Assembly (NCBI GenBank): GCA_047495785.1
Contig: JBLDXI010000001.1
Location: 4,092,001-4,156,000, forward strand
DNA: 64,000 nucleotides
From: Lepidodermella squamata
Lineage: Eukaryota; Gastrotricha
Direction of reading: 5' to 3'
This document shows, piece after piece, positions 11,119 through 23,156 of the stretch; the first letter of the stretch is position 1, and each line of letters opens with the position of its first letter. The notes under the pieces are model-generated. The model worked only from the letters and a program-made list of their open reading frames with translations. It did not search any database and had not been told where the DNA came from. The position numbers were made by a program, and so were the translations under genes.

Positions 11119-13708
11119 TCAATTTTTCAGTTTCGATGAAATAATGAAGCCGGCGTTGACAACGCTGAAGCAAATGGAAATCGCAGAACGCAGGATCATT
11201 AGGGATTTTGCATTCTGACCCTGAAGAGCTGCGACAATACCTCCGGCAAATAACAGTAAAATTTCGCAGTAGATGCACACAATTGTTCTTTGCGTTTTCA
11301 TTGTTTTAGACGTGGCGGGAAAGCGGGCATCATTGATCACAAAATGTAGGATGGGAAAAGCAAACGCAGCAATAGAATCAATTGAAGCCCACTGATTATT
11401 CCTAAAATAACTTAAATTCCAGCCATTACTTCACCGGTACCCAACAAGCGGCATTCGTATCTATACGGTTGATAGATGAAGCCAAGATGGTTGAATAGCA
11501 GAGGCTCTTTATAGCTTCTAAAACTTTCCAATGGGGCAATCGCCAGCATGGCGGTCGTTATTGCCACCATCAGCATAGCCCAAGCTGCAGAAAAAGCTTT
11601 CAGATGCTTATCACTCAATTTGTCAACTGGGTTGGCTGAGAAATGACTGGTTGAAGTCGCGGATCGAGTTGATCCTGAATTCGAAGTCGCGTTGGAAATG
11701 TTTGGCGAGAGCATGTTACCTTGATACGCTTTCACGTGAATCAGCATGGCGATGTTACTGGCTGCTGGCTTCATTTGAAGAGCTCGTTGGGTCCTGAGCG
11801 CCAAGCCTGACATGGCCACAGAATAGCCGACGATAATGAAGGAAGTTGCTACAGAGCAGTTGGTACCAGCATCAATATTTGAAATGCCATTCGGCCAAGC
11901 GAAAGTAGCACAGAGGAGAGAGATGTCGCCCAATAGGGTGCATTTATCATAGGAGGACAACTTTGGCAGATTTTTAAGTCCGCTATAATCCTCGATTCTC
12001 CAGAATCTATTTACAATAAGTGTCAAAATCAGAACGAAGCCCACCATTACAATGATTGCCGCTGATACAGAGGACAATACCACGTAAGAACTGAAGGCCA
12101 TGGGTGGGTTCCTTATTTCAATGGTCAAAACTGTGTCCCGGGGTGGTAAGCCGTCATAGGCGCCCCAAGAAACAGGCTGAACGGTTACAATCGATTTCGG
12201 CGTCTGTAATCAACCAGCACTCGATCAATAAATGAGTCGCCTTTCCTATCATTAGCGATACGAATTTGAATGAAGGTTGTCGGGAAACGGCTGGAAGGTT
12301 CACTCGTCTTGTAATCAATTCCATATACCCCGTAATAGCCATTCACCAGAATTGTCGACGAGGCGTTGTACAAAATTTGAGCAAAAATCTCTGGCTGGTG
12401 CTTGAAACGCTCTGATCCAACTATCCATTGGCTCAAAGTCTCATTCCGAATTATTTTCAGCTCCTTTTCCACTTGATCAAGTAGAGTTGCGGTAACCAAA
12501 GCCCGATCTGTTGAGTAGGGAATGAAAGTGGCGTAAGCTTCTGGTGGGATGTATTCATAGATGAGACCATGCACCGAGTCGTAGACCTGTTGAAACGAGC
12601 TCCCCGTCGAATCCAGGTACCCAGGGATAGCTTCAGATAACGGGGACACAGCGATCAACATAGCCCGGGTGCACCACTTTGGTAAAGTGCCAGTTTGGTC
12701 GATGTCAATCCAAGACCATGAAGAGGCGAAGAAGACGTAACTAGGCCCGTGGATGCCGTATTTGTAAAACCAACAAGCCATTCTCGTGAGAAAATCAGTC
12801 CCAGTAACGATTATTCTAGGCTGGCGTCTAGCTGTTTCTTGCATAACCGTATCCAGCTCTTCTTCGTCCGGTATGGCGTAGCTGACTTTGTTAAGCAAAG
12901 CAACACTGATATTTGCAGCTTCGAAAGCCGTTAGCAGGTACCATCTAAAATGCTGTAATACCAGTGGATCTCCGTTATGGTGGCAACTTTCTGCCAATTG
13001 TAGTTCTTTGCGTACGCCAAATGCAAAAACGTCGTTCCAATCAGCAAGACCTATGAACCACTTATAACGCGCACGATTCTGCTTTACATAGGCTGCAACT
13101 TGGTGTACAGCTACCTGAATTCGGAAAACTGGTCAAATTGGTTTGAATTCGGTATAATCTCGCTATAATTTTTCAAACGTTTCAATCCAATATCAACTTA
13201 CCGAGGTGAAGTTGAAATTTCGAGCGACCAGAGCTGTCGTGCGCTGCGAGACTTAAGAGCCAAAGGTAGACGATTGTAGACCCAAGTTCGATTGTCATCG
13301 TTGCTGGCAGCCAGGTCTTCACCGTTACGCAGCTTTCTCACAAAATTCGGCACATCAACGTCAGCTATACATTCGTCATCGATCAATTCCAGCGCCAATT
13401 CATATCCCGGAAGCCATTTCCCATTTCTTCCGTACATTGTCAAAGGCTACTTGGTAAGCTTTTGAGCTGAGCGGTCCACGTGGGAAGTATTCCGGTCGGT
13501 AGAAGTTGATCTCCAGCACCAACACAAGGGTCCTTGAGTTGTTTCCAAGAGAAAACTTGGAGCGTCCTTGAAAATACGGCATGGTAACAGAGAACGGCAC
13601 TTTTCTGCCGGTATCGAGCAAATCTGCTTCGATTTTGGCTACGTCGATGGTCGTTGAAGGCTTAGCCATAACCACTTTGGGATAAAGGGCCATAAAAGAG
13701 GTAAGCAT
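11119..13708 (-). pseudogene. GABA-B-like receptor pseudogene
   Basis: Receptor blocks occur in the right order: an N-terminal lobe (13708 to about 13323), a small exon 13251..13202 (LVARNFNFTS), an exon from 13050 (LAYAKNYNWQKVATITE), the second lobe (RRQPRIIVTG, YKYGIHGPSYVFF) and a 7TM block (12120 to 11119). Two introns splice cleanly (13322-13252 phase 1; 13201-13051 phase 0). The frame then breaks repeatedly: single-base shifts near 13430-13445, 12930-12942 and 12183-12200, an in-frame TAA at 11412-11414 inside the predicted fifth membrane segment, and another shift near 11340-11360. The five other receptors in the window are open, so a dead copy is likelier than general assembly error, but base errors cannot be excluded. 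Confidence 0.8.
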
Positions 13709-15949
13709 TCCTCTATAGCAGAGACTTCACTTTGTCGTAGAAGTTGAGTTTGAAATTAAGAAATATTTCCACGAGAGACAATATTTCAACTGAGATCTAG
13801 TCATTTCTAGGTCTTTAATTAATGTAAAAACTGCGGGGTCGAAACCTTCCAGATTTGATCAAAAACATTTGCAATGTAATTAAGCTTGATTAGCAGCTGC
13901 AAACCTGGTCTGTAAAGTCTATTGTCGCTGACATATCTCTCTCAAGTGCTCGAGTGTACTGAATAGGTGAAACTTTTAAAATAGTTTTGCGATGACAAGT
14001 TTGATGCGTAGTCTAAAAGCAAACAATTTTACACAGCCACCTGACGGTTCAACAAACTTAATCCCCTCATGAACTGCGAGTGAAAGTTCAATCAGCGACT
14101 TGGTTTTCTAAAGTGATAGGAAATCGGAGCGACATCGATACCTTGATTCTGTATTCTTTTGTATGTATGGCAGAAACGTGGCACTCGAAGCACTTTTCTT
14201 CTCCGCGATCAACTCTGTATGCAATTCATTTCAAAATTCGATACGGATGAAATGTGCTCTGTCCACCTGGAGTGCCGATTTAACGAGGTCACGTTTAGGT
14301 CGGGCTAAAATAGGTCCACGCAAAAAATGAATGCGTACACACAATAACAGTGAATGCATCGTAAGAATCGAACCCGAGGCGCCCGCAAAACTCGGTATAA
14401 AAATGCAATAAGCTTATGACTATTTTTACGTGTAGTGCAAAAAGTACGAGTCCGCGCCTAACAATCGGTTTTTTAGAAGAAGTTCAATTCCGAACTGCGA
14501 ATAGGATCAAAAGAGCGATGCCCAAGAGGGTGAAGTTGGGCGAGCATTCAGTCGATGCTTTGGTGGAGTACGCAGTGTCAAAAGCTGGGGTTAAGAAAAT
14601 TCTCTCCGGCCACTGCGTGCGGAAATGTACCGGGTGGACTAGTTGATGCCTAATGAAGTAATAACAGAAAGGGCGATGCGCGATGCGTCAATTAGTGCTC
14701 TTTTCAATTACCGACTGTTGAAGCTGGAGGAGCAGCCTCGCCCATGAATCTCCTAGTTCGGAGATGGAGCAGCCTTTGGATGATCCCAACGCGAGCAATC
14801 AACAATGCAAGCTAGTAGCTGGGACGAACGGAAATTTGGACGACTTCATCTCCCTCTTTCAGTGCCGCCCTCCTATGGACCTTTGCCACGATGCCATACG
14901 TTTTGAAAATTTTCACAAATTCAATCACTGCAATAAAGTAATGATACTGCAATAATGATTTGCATCTCTTAGCGCAAAAATGCCGGGCTTTTCCTTATTT
15001 ATCAAAACAAAGCTAGTTAAGAAATAAGAAAAATGTGTGTTCTTTTGGCTAGTACAGTCAGGGAGTGAATGGTCGAGTTGGGCAATTCGACTAATAAAAT
15101 TAAAAAAATCCACCTTAAACGCCTGTTATTTGTATTTTGGCCAGTACAATGACATTGTTATTGTATCGATAATTTTTGTACCACCGGACCATAGAGAATA
15201 GAGTTACCAGAGATGAAGCTCCTATTGGAAACTTTAAGTTTTAATTTGTTTGCGGATTTTCGTAAAATTTCATTATGGCGGATCTTTTTGAAACTCCCGT
15301 ATACATGTTTACATGTAAAAAAGGGTGTTTTTCCTCGCGCTATACCCACTATCCCTCATCATGGAATTTCAATTTTTTTATTTTAATCGATGGGGTTTGC
15401 TTTCAACTATAACCAGTTCAAAGGAATCCGTACGGAAATGGACGGTGTTTTGACGCCATAGCGGTTTTCCCGAAGGTCACTTTTTAGGGGGTTCAAAAAT
15501 GGGTGTTTTCGGCTTGACCCCACGGCCACATCCTTGATCGGACTATCGTTTTCTTTGGTGGAAATGATAGAACTGAGTCCATATTATCACCATGTGAAAT
15601 GATTTGTTTACAAAAGCCACCGTTCAAAAACTATTCAAGTGTTTCGGATGGATTCGTTTGGCTGCGCCAAACTCACTCTGGGTTTCAGAGAGGGGGGAAA
15701 TTTCATTTCTCTATGGCTAGCTATAGAATAATGCTATTCCTACATGCGCACGACACCTCTAGGCTAAAAGGGTGCAATGGGTTCATAGGGGTGATTTCAG
15801 GATAATCATTTCGAGAAAATAAAACATCCAACTTAAAATTTCACGAAAACAATTCTTCGTTTGAAAAAGAAAAACACTTTTCATTCGGCGATTTTTTTCT
15901 TGTTTGCAACTTGATTTTTGGTCCACCGTCATTCGTCGTCGAAATCTTC
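13709..15949. other. Gene-poor stretch, no supported gene
   Basis: About 2.2 kb with only short frames on either strand (for example 14416-14646 and 14764-14955 on +). None shows a recognisable domain, and no consistent exon chain could be built. A B-box-like GGTTCGATTC on the - strand near 14350 does not fold as a tRNA. Confidence 0.4.
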
Positions 15950-17367
15950 ATGCTCTCCGGCTGGCCGAAGCATCAGTGGTCAAGACTCATGGAACAGAGC
16001 GCCGATATCAAGCGAAAAGATCATCTGTTGCCTTGGTTCGATCGAGTCTGGAAACGAACGTTGCATCCATGAAGCCATTCAAATCGGTCGCCTGCCACCT
16101 GGGTTCGCACAGAAATCAATGCGTCTAGATCGCGCGGCGTTTGGAAGACTGGCAATAATAGAAGCCATCCGCTCGCTGCAAAATGGTATCCAGATCGCGG
16201 CGGAAATTAACCATGGATTTGGGTCAATTTTGCTGGTCGAAGATTCGCCAAGAAACCAGTCATTGTCGCCTCTAACGTTGCTATGGCTAGTCGCTGAATT
16301 TCGGTTGCTGTTCAAAACCGCGAGTTCGGAGGGAAAACCGGATCGGCATCGCACGGCTACCAGCAAGAGATTTCGACGACCTTGTTTTTCGCCTTATTTT
16401 GTCAAATTTTTGATTTTGCACGTGAGATTGCTTTCAAGTAAAATTGAGGTTTTCGCTGTTTTTGTGACTTTCCTACGATTCTCGAGAAAATTCGTTTTAT
16501 GGGGGGTTTCGAGGCTAATTCTGAGCAAAATAGGTGCATGCCATAGAGAAATTATTGGTTGCAGGTATACCGCCAAGGCAGGTAGATCACTGCAGAGTAT
16601 AATCGAAAAAGATGAGGAGCAATTCTTGATGATACTTCGCACCGAGGAAAAGTCCGGCTTGTCACCCGCGCTTCAACAACTGCAGAGGCAGATAGAATGG
16701 CAAATGCGAATCCGCGAGATTTACCAATCGAAATCGGCTATTCGCCGGATTTTAGCTGCAGAGAGAGTAGCCATTAAAAAGGCTATTAAGCATGCACCTG
16801 ATGTCAATCTGTGCAAGCGTATTCGTTGGCTCGATACGGTCACACAGCCAATTTCATTCATGGTCAACCGTTTTACTATCCGTCGAAAATTGACAAGTGA
16901 GATGGCTTACTTTGAAAGCCGTGACCGAGTCGACTCGTTGGAGATGTTTCAAGCGCTGATGGACTCATCACTATTTGACTGCCAGTCTTTGGCAAATATT
17001 CGCTTTTCCCTGGGTAATTGATTTATTAATTGATAAACATGGAAGAAAATACAAGTCTTGCTCGATAGAGAAATTAATTTAGAGATAATTACCTATTATT
17101 TGAATTCTCATGACCTCTATTTTTGTATGTTTGTCATTGTTTCAACTAGCCGACAAGCTCGGACCTGATGTCTTGATAGCTCTCTTGGACGGCCGCGGTT
17201 CTATGCAACAGCAGCAGCAGCTTTTCGAAGAGCTGAGAGAGCGCGAGGCAGAAATTTCTGCCGCTATCGCCGTTGCTGCTCGCTGGCCGAACATGCTCGC
17301 CTGGATCTCGGCATTTGGCATCACTCCCAAAGACCTGCTGGCTTTCATTGTCGCTCGACTGCTCTAA
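15950..17367 (+). CDS. Unknown helix-rich protein, exon structure partly uncertain
   Basis: Not recognised. The firmest part is the last splice: an exon ending at 17013 (CTGG|GTAATT) joins 17150 in phase 1, so RFSL runs into ADKLGPDVLIALLDGRG and on to the stop at 17367. Before it lies a charged, helical stretch (16570-17013) rich in Glu, Arg and Lys, likely coiled coil, with a Gln run at about 17206-17221. Upstream the ATG at 15950 (MLSGWPKHQWSRLMEQ) can splice at 16049-16118 (GTCTGG...CACAG) into KSMRLDRAAFGRLAIIEAI. Roughly 16330-16560 looks noncoding and may be another intron although the frame stays open. Product and exact start are tentative. Confidence 0.45.
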
Positions 17368-17872
17368 AATGATGAATATCATGCAATATGTTAAACTGAT
17401 CAAGCCCCCGTGATTTTTTAATTTTGGAAGCCCTGTTTTTATTTATCCAAGATGAGCAGTGAACCACAGTGTGAAATAAAGCCAGAGGATAACTTATGCA
17501 TTTTAAATAATCGTCAGCTATTTTTCGTGTTTTTCAATGTTTGTTGGACACGGTTTATGGTTTACTACCTAAGGTGATTAATCGTCCCCAATTTCGAAGA
17601 AAATTGAGAACCGAAAACATCACCGCGGCGTTGAATATTTTCCATTGGGCTTTTTCACACTACGGGAAAGTGAAGTGAAATGAGCAAAAAATGGCCGCGT
17701 GATCATTGAAGTGAATTGAAGTTAAGTTGAAACAGTGTAGTGTGGACGCTTTCGGTGAACTTCAACGCGCTTCAAAGCAAAACAAACATCAGCGTTATTT
17801 ATTATTAGCAAACAGCCTTGCGTATTCTACTCACAGCTGTAGTCGCTTGACTCGCCCATTGTAAATAAGAGT

Positions 17873-18550
17873 TCAATGAAATGCTGAAATCTGCTTATTG
17901 ACTAAATTAAAGACCCGTGTCCGGTTGGCTATCGCCGCCAAACAGTTCGATAAGAATACTAATTCGAGTAGAGTCTCGTTGGAGCGCTTTTCAGCAACCG
18001 CGGCAAACTCCAGCCGGCGTTCTTCGAACCGCAATTCATTCGCCATCTGCTCCTTTTGTAGCTGAAGTTGTTGCTGCTGTAAATCAAGCATCTGTGAAAG
18101 CAAATCGGTGTTGCTCGAGCTCGCGACCTTCGGTTTCTTTAATACCAGTTCTTCGACTTCTTCGTCTGAAATACCCACGGATGATTCGACGGCGTTAGGC
18201 AGGCGGGCAATGTCCCGGCATCCCACTACACTGTCAATAATACCGTTGACAGTGCTCGGGTCAAAGGTGATGGTGGATCCTTTAGTACCCTCGCCAGTCT
18301 TGCGATGACTGCCAAACTCTTTCTTGTACTGAGCAAGTAACAGCCTAAATTTCTCGTAACACTGTTTTAGTGTTCTTTCGAAGCCTAGTTGCTTCATAGT
18401 AAGCCTTACCTTCTCCCGCCCGGCTTGGTGATTGTTTTTAATTGGCTCGTGATGTTTTTTACGGGTGGCTGAGCGACCGTCGCAAGAAACTGAGTGAGTG
18501 TAGCAAAAAGCTGAGTGAACGTCGCCAAATCCGGTCGTGTTTTGTACCAT
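17873..18550 (-). mobile_element. Harbinger-type Myb/SANT-like accessory protein remnant
   Basis: A 225-aa frame whose centre (KQLGFERTLKQCYEKFRLLLAQYKKE) matches the second half of the Myb/SANT-like domain encoded by PIF/Harbinger elements; such proteins bring the transposase to the element ends. The tryptophan-bearing first helix normally found upstream is replaced by unrelated sequence, so it is probably truncated. The C-terminal half is a Gln-rich coiled coil (about residues 150-190). The transposase fragment at 18719-18940 lies on the same strand just upstream. Confidence 0.6.
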
Positions 18551-18718
18551 AATTGCATGTAAACTTTGCTACATTCACTCAACATTTGCGACGCTCGCCA
18601 TTTAACACGTTTTTTACAGCTCTCCGCGAAAGCTGTTTCTTCAGAAGGAACCCGTTTCTTTCACGCGCGTTTCGATTTCAATGCTAGTGAATCGTCAGAA
18701 ATAGCAGGTTTCTCAGAT

Positions 18719-18940
18719 TCAACCTCTTCGTCCTGAGACGGATCTTTTACGTGTCTCGAAGATAGGTTCGCCAAAGTCCGTGAAAATCATTTTGGCGGTC
18801 GTAATGCCGACAACGAATGTGACAGTTAGTGATCGATAAGAATCTCCAGTTGCAAGTTGCCACAGGGCAATAGCAAGCCTTTTGCGGATCGGTATTGCCA
18901 GTCTCAACTTCGTATCCTGACACTCCAATCCAGCTCTCAA
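18719..18940 (-). mobile_element. PIF/Harbinger transposase fragment
   Basis: The frame contains KRLAIALWQLATGDSYRSL followed by VGITTAKMI, which is the helix-turn-helix region at the N terminus of Harbinger (DDE_Tnp_4) transposases. The catalytic DDE region is absent. With the Myb-like frame at 17873-18550 this marks a decayed Harbinger element. Terminal repeats could not be assigned with confidence, although 17640-17780 is rich in short repeats. Confidence 0.7.
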
Positions 18941-19188
18941 TAGCGTAGTAAGCTCAATAGCGAGACCCTATCGAAAAAATATTCTGCGTGGCATGCTGGA
19001 AAATAGCTACTTTTTCATTCTGGAGAGCACGAGTATTTTCTCGATATCTTTTTTCAACCTTATCTCTCATCCCTTATCTCCACACGCTGGCTATTTTTTC
19101 GTACTTTTCAGACACATAATAACGAGTTGAGGCAAAGAAATAAGATAGCACTCTGCAAATAAACGTAATTATATCCGATAATGAAGTT

Positions 19189-20006
19189 GAAATTGAATAC
19201 GTTTTTTAATGGTCCAAGTAGCCCGCATCGTGGTCCAGATTTCTATACTTGGAGCGAGCTTGGACAATGTTTTGCTGATTTTCCAGGAATTTCATAAAAA
19301 AAATCACAACCTCCAGCCATACAAAAACTGAAGGCTTCATTCTAGAATCTTTATTGACAGCACGTGCGCCACGCCCACATGGTGTAGCTGGAAAAAGATA
19401 ATGTGGCTGGACGTGCGTTTTAATATACCGTATTTGTTACAATAATAACTAATAGTCGCCCATCTCTAATAGTCGCCCATGTCAAGGCATCAGGGCCAAA
19501 CATATCGCGCATCTCTAACAACCGCCCGGGCTATTGCACATGCTTGCTAGGTGTCGCGCGCCCCTATGCGGTCACGTGCTTTTGTGCAGTATACCCTATG
19601 CGGTATAAAATTCAATAAATTCTTGAGAAACTTGCAGCGGTCAAGTACTCGTTTAAGCACGACTTGAGTGATAATTCACGCGAATTCGGCTGCGATTGAA
19701 AAATGAGGCCGAATTTTGCTTTCAAAAGGTCTGATGGGTGGCTCTGACCAAATAAAACCGAAGTGAGCATCTAACAAATCGCCCATCTTTATTAGTAGCC
19801 CACTTTTTAGGACACTTTTGGGGGTTGAAAATTTAGTAGCCTGGGCTGCTATTGGAACAAATACGGTAATGCAAATTCTGCTTGGCAATATTTTAGTGAT
19901 TCGTAGAAAATCGTTCTAGCATAAAGTCGTTCTAGCGAGCTCCAAGTATAGAAATGTGGACCACGATGCGGGCTACTTGGACCATTAAAAAACTGCTTCA
20001 ATTTCG
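19189..20006. repeat. Fold-back element with ~66-bp inverted arms
   Basis: The sequence at 19189-19254 recurs inverted at 19939-20006 with about four mismatches; both arms share GGTCCAAGTAGCCCGCATCG. The enclosed 680 bp contains a complete 443-bp MITE (19426-19868), so the fold-back element is older than the MITE insertion. No coding sequence seen. Confidence 0.8.
19426..19868. mobile_element. Tc1/mariner-superfamily (pogo-like) MITE nested in fold-back element
   Basis: Terminal inverted repeats TACCGTATTTGTTACAATA (left) and TACCGTATTTGTTCCAATA (right arm, reverse complement) differ at one position. TA at each tip is consistent with a TA target duplication. Internal motifs AATAGTCGCCC and AGTAGCCC recur in both orientations. 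No coding capacity. Confidence 0.75.
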
Positions 20007-20009
20007 ATT

Positions 20010-20211
20010 TACCGTATTACCGCGCTTTGAGTGTCATGCCACTATAGCTCGTTTTACAGTGGCATGTCACTATGCCCCGTTTATAGTGGCATGCCAAATT
20101 AAATTTCAATGCAAAACATTAGGTGCCACTATAATCGAGGAAATTGAAAAAGGGTAAAAAACCATGTTTCACTTTATAGTGGCATGACACTCAAAGCGCG
20201 GTAATACGGTA
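20010..20211. mobile_element. 202-bp palindromic MITE, TA target site
   Basis: The terminal inverted repeats are perfect over about 37 bp: TACCGTATTACCGCGCTTTG continuing through GAGTGTCATGCCACTATA, mirrored at 20175-20211. The internal motif TAGTGGCATG appears several times. The tip TACCGTATT is shared with the neighbouring MITE at 19426, suggesting one transposase superfamily. It abuts the right arm of the fold-back element. Confidence 0.8.
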
Positions 20212-20782
20212 GTTGATTCCGAAATTTAATTTAATTTGTAATAGCGAAACCATTTTTCGTCGATAACACCAGTTAAGATTTCTATAAAAACTTTGAAAAA
20301 ATAACCAGCGTGTTCCTTGTGACTTCCTCTGTCTGAATCCATCAACCAATCATGTAGAAAAATTTAAACCGTCTCGGAACCAGTAATAAAAATCGAATAT
20401 TTTGTTTACTTTATCTCCAAGCGCTGATGAATCAGCTCACCATCTGGCGCCCATGGCGTAGCGCCCTTTTTCTCGTGAGTAAGCAGTCTATCCTAAATTA
20501 TGTCTATGCTGCTCGTGAACAAAGTTTCATCATAGCAGTTTCGTTGTTTGAGGCAGCTGCGATGCTCAGAAAATCATCTACTTTAGAGCTTTACAATTAC
20601 TGAAATTGCTGTTCATTTCGCCTTTTGGCACCGACTGATATCTGCAAACATTTTATTTAAATTTCATTAAATGATCAAGTAATTCCTCCATAATGGTCGA
20701 ATATAATGAATGCCATACTGAACCATTAAAATACCGTTAATACCCATTCTATTTCAATTTCCTAATAGTCTTTTTCAAGTTC

Positions 20783-23056
20783 TTAGCGTGAAACTGGTTT
20801 GAGTTGCAGCTGCTTGGAATCGTTGCATTTCATGAGTGATTCATTTTTTGTTGAAGCTGAAAGGGGCAAGTTCGATTTCATTAAGATAGGAAACACCCAA
20901 GCCATAACGTTCAAGCTAGCGAATATCGGTAAGAATAAAACCAAAAACACCCGTATATTTGTCTGAGCAACAGCAGGATTCCGATCTTGAGATAATATGA
21001 AAATAATGAGTGTACCAGCGATTAACAGACCCAAGGAGTTCAATAGACCACCCGCCATCAAGTTAAACTCATCGAAGCTTAGAGAATTTCGAAGATGGCG
21101 AAGTGAATACGAAGCCCAAAGCCCTGCCACAAGGGCAAAAGCGTGTGAAGCTATCAGAACGTAAAACTCAATTGAGGCCAAGCTACATGAAATGTACTTC
21201 CAAACGAACGCAACGTCTCTGGCTTCGTCGTGTATCCTAATGGAAGAACCGACATCAGGCCAATATCTTTCAGCGCATATCTCCGCTCTTAAGAGCAATC
21301 CAAGAAGTATAAAATTGATGGCTAAAAATGAAGCTGTGATGATGAAGGCTTTTTTCAAGCATTTTCCAGCCCTCCTGCTTTGATAACTCAGTGGTCGGAG
21401 CACAAGGGCAGAGTTGACAAATGAAGTACCGAAGATCATTAACGCAAGCCCGGCTTTCCAGAGATCTTGGATGTTGTCGGGAGATTTGCCAGGGATAGTC
21501 ACTAACATAGCCGATATCAAGCACAGGAAAGCTCCAAATGATCCAAAAAGCTTCAAGAAAGGTTTGTTCATACTAGGATCTTTCCTTGACCTCAGCAGCA
21601 ATGCTACTCCAATCAAATTTACTGCAAGAATAGCAGCATCGAAGAACAGTAAGGCTATAACAGCGGTCATAGTAAAATCTTCATCAATAATTACCGTCTC
21701 AGATCCGTCTTTTGGCGGTTTGTTGTCGTTAGTATTCCAAAGAAAACTTTCAGCAAGCAATCTGACGTCATAATCTGCATAGTTGCCACCCGTTCTGTTG
21801 TCGACCATCGAGGCTAGTGCCATAGCATAATTGGGTGATTCGTTAGACAGCCACCTCGTTAGACCAATGTAATCTGTTGCCAGCTGGCCGTTAAGTTTAT
21901 TGAACCGCATTCTGCCGGTTCGTAAGGATTTGAAGTCTACATCAAGGACAGATGAGTTCGCCACTGCGGAAACTACACCAGGTTTAGTCGCATAGTCCTT
22001 AAGAGACAACCCAATATTATTCAACCTTTTCTCGGTTGTGTCGAGGGCTCGTACGATGGCCATGGTTGCGTCGTAACATTGGAGCCTGAAGCTGTAGAAC
22101 AAACCTCTTAGACTGCCACTAGCTGAATCATACGTCTCCTCAAAATTCATGACTTCATCAGAAGCGTTAAGTGGGACAGGCAAAATCGGGCCAATAATTG
22201 ATTGCTTGATTTGCGCAGTAATCATATCTCTTGTGCAGCCTGGCCATAATTCGAATGCCAAAGTGACTGGATTCACATCGAGCTGATGAATGAAGTTGTA
22301 TCGGCTACCAGTTATGCCCATTCGGAAAGTTTGGCAGTAGAATTGAAAAAGCAGTCGATAATCAGTTGTCCATAGAATGACAATTCGAATGTCATTTTTC
22401 TTCAAAGGCTCGAGTTGAGAAGGATCTGTTAGGTCTGATACGCCGTGGTACCAGGCAACTGTCAGGTTTTCCTTGATAGCAGCTTGATAGGTCAACTCAG
22501 CCGAGAGATAGTCAGTTGGATTAACCAAGTAGAACAGGATAGCTATTTTCTGCCACCTGCCGTATTCTTTCACGACTTTCAAAAAGGAAAATGCTGTGAA
22601 AACTGTCGTTGCCTGGGTAAGGTACAGATTGGGGTACTTCACGCGATCAGTAAGGATGGGCGCAGTGCATTTCAGAGAAATTCCAACCACTCCTATATGA
22701 TGCAATATAGGTCCAGTAGCTTTGCATCCACCTGAAATGAATCCGAGTCCAGCGATTGGAGATAGCAACGCTGTCTCGTTGCGGTAGAACTTGACCAAAT
22801 TTGCTGGAGACGAGAAACCCCCTGGTCCTTCATCTTGATAATCAGGGACCAATTGGTAGTTTTCAAGTAAGCCCGCCTGATTTTTTGCGTCCTCGAACGC
22901 TAGTTGAGACGCCACTAAACACTCAGCGCCATTACCGGGTGGATTAGAGGTTTTAGGGTAGTTTATTAGAATCTTTAATTGCTGCAAATCTTTGCCTGTT
23001 GTTTCTAATGTAGCTAGAGCGAGTGATATAATGGAGAAGATAACTTTAAAATTCAT
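20783..23056 (-). CDS. GABA-B-like class C GPCR, intronless (copy A)
   Basis: 757 aa in one exon. The start is the ATG at 23054-23056 before a signal peptide (MNFKVIFSIISLALATLET); the longer frame begins with a non-ATG codon. The ligand domain carries LKILINYPKTSNPPGNG, GLGFISGGCK, VGISLKCTAP, YLTQATTVFTAFSFLK, IAILFYLVNPTDYLSAE and RYNFIHQ. The 7TM region starts near FTMTAVIALLFFDAAILAV and ends near IFASLNVMAWVFP. A basic loop follows TM3 and a Cys-containing loop precedes TM5. The short tail lacks a coiled coil. It is a close paralogue of the gene at 25279-27561, sharing long identical blocks, and less close to 52778-55099 and 56327-58696. A paired inverted GGAAGT element lies about 100-180 bp upstream. 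Confidence 0.93.
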   Translation of the reverse strand: MNFKVIFSIISLALATLETTGKDLQQLKILINYPKTSNPPGNGAECLVASQLAFEDAKNQAGLLENYQLVPDYQDEGPGGFSSPANLVKFYRNETALLSPIAGLGFISGGCKATGPILHHIGVVGISLKCTAPILTDRVKYPNLYLTQATTVFTAFSFLKVVKEYGRWQKIAILFYLVNPTDYLSAELTYQAAIKENLTVAWYHGVSDLTDPSQLEPLKKNDIRIVILWTTDYRLLFQFYCQTFRMGITGSRYNFIHQLDVNPVTLAFELWPGCTRDMITAQIKQSIIGPILPVPLNASDEVMNFEETYDSASGSLRGLFYSFRLQCYDATMAIVRALDTTEKRLNNIGLSLKDYATKPGVVSAVANSSVLDVDFKSLRTGRMRFNKLNGQLATDYIGLTRWLSNESPNYAMALASMVDNRTGGNYADYDVRLLAESFLWNTNDNKPPKDGSETVIIDEDFTMTAVIALLFFDAAILAVNLIGVALLLRSRKDPSMNKPFLKLFGSFGAFLCLISAMLVTIPGKSPDNIQDLWKAGLALMIFGTSFVNSALVLRPLSYQSRRAGKCLKKAFIITASFLAINFILLGLLLRAEICAERYWPDVGSSIRIHDEARDVAFVWKYISCSLASIEFYVLIASHAFALVAGLWASYSLRHLRNSLSFDEFNLMAGGLLNSLGLLIAGTLIIFILSQDRNPAVAQTNIRVFLVLFLPIFASLNVMAWVFPILMKSNLPLSASTKNESLMKCNDSKQLQLKPVSR

Positions 23057-23156
23057 CTTGTGGCGTATCAAAATCAAATCGGAAAGAATGGATGCGTCTG
23101 CAATCGGCAAAAGCTAAAACAGATATGTCACGTATGTGTCTTAATACAAAACGTTA

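Noticed and set aside
12185-12997. Separate small gene beginning at 12997
   Set aside because: The frame starts at TTG, and the receptor homology continues upstream in another frame; it is the middle of the frameshifted receptor pseudogene.
14330-14400. Possible tRNA gene (GGTTCGATTC B-box on - strand)
   Set aside because: No matching T-stem, anticodon arm or acceptor stem could be built around it.
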